34,433 nucleotides of DNA from Acholeplasmatales bacterium (lineage in GTDB: Bacteria > Bacillota_I > Bacilli_A > Izemoplasmatales > Izemoplasmataceae), in contig RECF01000037.1 of assembly GCA_007694145.1 (NCBI GenBank), forward strand, positions 1 to 34,433. The letters run 5' to 3'. Positions 31,422 through 34,433 of this stretch are shown here, one piece after another. The first letter of the stretch is position 1; every line of letters starts with the position of its first letter. The notes under the pieces were generated by a model. The model did no database searches, was not told the DNA's origin, and saw only the letters and a list, made by a program, of their open reading frames with translations. A program made the position numbers and the translations under genes.

Positions 31422-33944
31422 ATGGCCGATAAGATAAAAGACGCATTAGATACATTCATCGAAGGCCGCATCCTTGACGAAAACCTTGAAGACATCGTCG
31501 GGGATCGTTTCGGCAGGTACTCCAAATACATCATCCAGGACCGAGCCTTACCGGATGTTCGCGACGGGTTGAAGCCGGTACAACGACGTATTCTCTATGC
31601 GATGCATATGCTAGGACTTTACCATGACAAGCCTTACAAAAAATCCGCACGGATTGTTGGGGATGTCATCGGTAAGTATCACCCACACGGTGACTCAAGC
31701 GTCTATGAAGCGTTAGTACGCATGAGCCAAGATTTCAAGATGCGGATTCCCTTGATTGACATGCACGGTAACAATGGCTCTATTGATGGCGATACGGCTG
31801 CGGCTATGCGATATACCGAAGCCCGTATGAGTCCGATGGCAGCGTATTTGCTTAGAGATATCGACAAACGGACAGTCAACTTCATTCCGAACTTTGATGA
31901 TGAAGAGTATGAACCGATCGTCCTGCCATCACGTTATCCGAATTTGCTTGTCAATGGTGCGACCGGTATTTCCGCGGGTTACGCAACGGAGATTCCCCCC
32001 CACAATCTTGGTGAAATCATCCAAGGGGTTATCAAACGCATCGACAAACCGGACTGCACCATTGAAGATATGCTCGTGTTGATCAAAGGACCTGACTTTC
32101 CCACCGGTGCCATTGTTCAGGGAGAACAAGGCATTCGTGAAGCCTTCACCACCGGTAAAGGGCGTATCATGATTAAATCGGTCGCCCACTTTGAGGACCA
32201 TAAGATTGTCGTCACAGAAATACCTTATGAAGTGAACAAGGCGACGCTTGTCCGTAAAATCGATGAACTGCGACTGGGTAAGAAAATCGACGGCATTGCC
32301 GAAGTCCGCGATGAATCCGACAAAGAAGGACTGCGCATTGTCATCGAAGTCAAGAAAGAGTTCGACCCTGAAGCGGTGCTCAACTTCTTGCACAAGAAAA
32401 CCGATCTGACCCGTTCATATAACTACAATATGGTAGCCATCAACAACAAGCGTCCGGAACTGATGGGAATCTTGAACATTTTTGACAGTTATATCTACCA
32501 TCAAAAAGAAGTGGTGACGAACCGTTCAAACTTTGAGTTGCGGAAAGCCCAAAAACGGCTGCATATCGTCGAAGGCATCATCCGCCTCAGCGATATCGTC
32601 GATGCCGTGGTGGCCCTCATTCGCGCCTCAAAAGGCAAAAGTGATGCCAAAGAGCAGCTGATCAAGACCTATGCGTTTAGCGATGAACAGGCTGAAGCAA
32701 TCTTGACCTTGCAACTCTATCGCTTGTCAAATACGGATTTGAAGGCCTTGATGAAAGAACAAGATCAACTTGCAGGCTGGATTACGACACTCAATGACAT
32801 CCTTCACAACGAGGATACATTGAAGAAAGTCATCAAAAAAGAACTGCGTGAAGTCGCGAAGGCTGTCAAAAGCCCTCGACGCAGTCTCATCGAAGAAGAA
32901 ATCGAACGCATCACCTTCCAGGAACAAGAACTGATTCAGTCCGAGCAAGTGATGGTCGGACTGACGAAGGACGGTTACGTTCGTCAAGCCTCCATTCGCA
33001 GTTATAAAGCGACAGAAAATGCGACGCTCAAAGAAACGGACGCGTTTATGTTTGTCGGTGAAGTGTCGACACTTGATACGTTGCTCGTTTTTACCAATCA
33101 CGGCAATTACATCTTCTTGCCTATTTACAAAATCCCAGAAGCAAAGTGGAAAGAACTCGGCACCCATTTGAATCAGCTGATGCAGATTGAACTCAATGAA
33201 GAAATCATCCATGTCAGCCATGTGACGGATTTCCAAGCGGAAAAACACCTGCTCTTCACGACACGTGACAATCTTGTCAAGTTGACGGCGCTTGAAGACT
33301 TTTACGCGCTTCGCTACAACAAACCCTTGCGGGCGATGGGCATGAATGAGGGCGACCGACTTGTGCATGTCAGCGCGGTCGATCATTTACAGGGCGAAGT
33401 GGTTACATTAAGCGATTACGGACATGCCCTCCGCTATGACTTGTCCGAAATACCGGTGACATCCACAGTGGCCAAAGGGGTCAAGGCGATGAACTTGAAT
33501 CCCAAGTATCACCTAGCCGCCTCGATCGCCCTCAAAGATTATCACGATTTACTCATCCTCACAACCCGGGGTACCATCAAGCGGCTGCACGTCGAAGAGA
33601 TTCCCAAAAAACGGCGCAGTCTCAAAGGAGAACTGATTTTACGTCAACCAGGAAGCAACCCTTACCTCGTCGCCGATGTTGGTTTGTTGAACAATGCCCA
33701 GTATCGCCATCGTGCCACCGTCCATGTTATTACCACCAAAGCCCACGTGCGTGTCAGCGCATTCGATCTCAAACGGGGTGTTGCCGAAACCGGCAAACGC
33801 TTCATTTTACCGAAACTCGGTCAGCCTCGCCACATGATTATAGAAGCTATGGTACCCGAAGAACATTTACAACCGTTGTCCGATTATGAAATGCGCCCCA
33901 CACCCGAAGCGAAACAACCCAGTCTGTTCGACGATATCGAATAA
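31422..33944 (+). CDS. parC: DNA topoisomerase IV subunit A (ParC)
   Basis: ParC is the DNA-cleaving subunit of topoisomerase IV. The 840-residue protein has the winged-helix breakage domain with catalytic tyrosine Y131 ([12 protein letters not shown]), the quinolone region [11 protein letters not shown] at 87-97 with the sensitive-type S92 and E96, a coiled-coil tower, and a C-terminal beta-pinwheel that lacks a clear GyrA box (QRRGGRG), supporting ParC over GyrA. It starts four bases after the parE stop, with AAAGGAG upstream. The C-terminus ends with a short acidic tail (PSLFDDIE). Confidence 0.94.
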   Translation: MADKIKDALDTFIEGRILDENLEDIVGDRFGRYSKYIIQDRALPDVRDGLKPVQRRILYAMHMLGLYHDKPYKKSARIVGDVIGKYHPHGDSSVYEALVRMSQDFKMRIPLIDMHGNNGSIDGDTAAAMRYTEARMSPMAAYLLRDIDKRTVNFIPNFDDEEYEPIVLPSRYPNLLVNGATGISAGYATEIPPHNLGEIIQGVIKRIDKPDCTIEDMLVLIKGPDFPTGAIVQGEQGIREAFTTGKGRIMIKSVAHFEDHKIVVTEIPYEVNKATLVRKIDELRLGKKIDGIAEVRDESDKEGLRIVIEVKKEFDPEAVLNFLHKKTDLTRSYNYNMVAINNKRPELMGILNIFDSYIYHQKEVVTNRSNFELRKAQKRLHIVEGIIRLSDIVDAVVALIRASKGKSDAKEQLIKTYAFSDEQAEAILTLQLYRLSNTDLKALMKEQDQLAGWITTLNDILHNEDTLKKVIKKELREVAKAVKSPRRSLIEEEIERITFQEQELIQSEQVMVGLTKDGYVRQASIRSYKATENATLKETDAFMFVGEVSTLDTLLVFTNHGNYIFLPIYKIPEAKWKELGTHLNQLMQIELNEEIIHVSHVTDFQAEKHLLFTTRDNLVKLTALEDFYALRYNKPLRAMGMNEGDRLVHVSAVDHLQGEVVTLSDYGHALRYDLSEIPVTSTVAKGVKAMNLNPKYHLAASIALKDYHDLLILTTRGTIKRLHVEEIPKKRRSLKGELILRQPGSNPYLVADVGLLNNAQYRHRATVHVITTKAHVRVSAFDLKRGVAETGKRFILPKLGQPRHMIIEAMVPEEHLQPLSDYEMRPTPEAKQPSLFDDIE

Positions 33945-33959
33945 GAAGCGGTGATTGCC

Positions 33960-34433
33960 TTGTATTGTCTAGCCATGATTGAGCAAGCAAAAATACCCAA
34001 CGACATCATCAAAATTTATTTGAACCTTTATCCCTTTATCGGCCGCAACCACGAAATGCTTGGTGTGGTTGCGCGCGATTTTGACGTACTGCTTGAAGAA
34101 ACAATCAAGACGGACAGTTATTATTTTGCCAAATTGTGCGGTCTAGAACTTTCAGATACGCGTGCCCGACAAATTTTGATGCGTGACGTACAACCAAAGA
34201 ACAAGGAAGAACGATTGCTTAAGAATATCAAAAAAGCCTTTACCAAGATACACCATGAGACCGATACATTCAGTTTGAATCTCATGGAGTTGTATGATTT
34301 GTTGAAGTTTCTGTACCAGGATGTCGAACGGGCGCAGTTGTTGGCGTTTGCAAAGCTTGAAAAACGCAAGGATGACCGAAAGTCACTGTTGCAAAGTTCC
34401 GCTTCGACTAAGCGTGAAGCGCTTGGACAGTTG
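33960..34433 (+). CDS. Unrecognised protein, N-terminal part (runs off the window)
   Basis: An open frame runs from just after parC to the right edge with no stop. The likely start is TTG at 33960, preceded by GGTGAT (33950-33955), which matches the anti-Shine-Dalgarno sequence; the ATG at 33975 has no ribosome binding site at a normal distance. The visible 158 residues are mostly helical and charged, with no signal peptide or membrane segment; a Lys/Arg-rich stretch (EKRKDDRKSLLQSSASTKRE) is near the end of the window. I do not recognise the family from this part. It is probably co-transcribed with parC because only 15 bases separate them and no terminator is seen. Confidence 0.6.
   Translation, partial: MYCLAMIEQAKIPNDIIKIYLNLYPFIGRNHEMLGVVARDFDVLLEETIKTDSYYFAKLCGLELSDTRARQILMRDVQPKNKEERLLKNIKKAFTKIHHETDTFSLNLMELYDLLKFLYQDVERAQLLAFAKLEKRKDDRKSLLQSSASTKREALGQL

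Noticed and set aside
32727-33386. A 219-codon open frame on the minus strand inside parC
   Set aside because: It is antisense to a well-conserved part of ParC, has no family features and no ribosome binding site; a shadow of the codon use.
29472-33944. Assignment of the pair as GyrB-GyrA
   Set aside because: The plsY neighbour and absence of a clear GyrA box in the C-terminal domain favour ParE-ParC. Another gyrase pair would be expected elsewhere in the genome.

Overview
The window is a compact chromosomal segment of a low-GC Gram-positive (Bacillota) lineage. The gene set and order (hrcA-grpE-dnaK-dnaJ, rsmE-mtaB, rpsU, phoH-ybeY-cdd-era-recO, dnaG-rpoD-trmK-nif3, plsY facing parE-parC) follow the Bacillus/Mollicutes plan. 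Single-chain glycyl-tRNA synthetase, a YneF-type small protein and several losses relative to Bacillus (no prmA, yqeY, pgpH or dgkA at their usual places) point towards a free-living relative of the Mollicutes. UGA is a normal stop at many genes and tryptophan is TGG, so the Mycoplasma/Spiroplasma code is excluded. The taxonomic placement is inference; base composition looks fairly balanced by eye, which is high for a mollicute. No tRNA, rRNA, CRISPR, insertion sequence or prophage was seen.

Layout. 1-3240: end of a membrane protein gene, ispG on the minus strand, then rpmG, a ROK glucokinase and a metallo-beta-lactamase-fold hydrolase. 3241-8011: heat-shock operon hrcA-grpE-dnaK-dnaJ behind a sigma-A promoter bracketed by two imperfect CIRCE operators. 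8028-10050: rsmE-mtaB. 10071-10351: rpsU alone. 10380-18231: a long run phoH-ybeY-cdd-era-recO-glyS-dnaG-rpoD with overlapping or tightly spaced genes, continuing into trmK and a Nif3 protein to 19713. A convergent 2[4Fe-4S] ferredoxin gene follows. 20116-23010: a PlsC-like acyltransferase with an unusual C-terminus, a GltS-type carrier and YneF. 23057-25678: a lysine riboswitch followed by a three-gene polar amino acid ABC importer, very probably for lysine. 25676-28600 (minus): a three-gene operon of a cobalamin-binding sensor-like protein, a GGDEF protein and a radical SAM protein. 28637-33944: plsY divergent from parE-parC. The last 470 bases hold the start of an unrecognised gene.

The most unusual part is the minus-strand operon at 25676-28600. 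Its first protein has the full cobalamin module including the W-x9-EH and E-x-H-x-x-G signatures of B12 photoreceptors such as CarH, but no DNA-binding domain. It is translationally coupled to a diguanylate cyclase-like protein, suggesting a B12- or light-controlled cyclic-di-GMP switch. Other points of interest are a lysine riboswitch leader that can form both a terminator and a Shine-Dalgarno-sequestering hairpin, a FabT-like palindrome before the acyltransferase gene, a hairpin covering the rpsU ribosome binding site, and a UUCG hairpin between dnaK and dnaJ.
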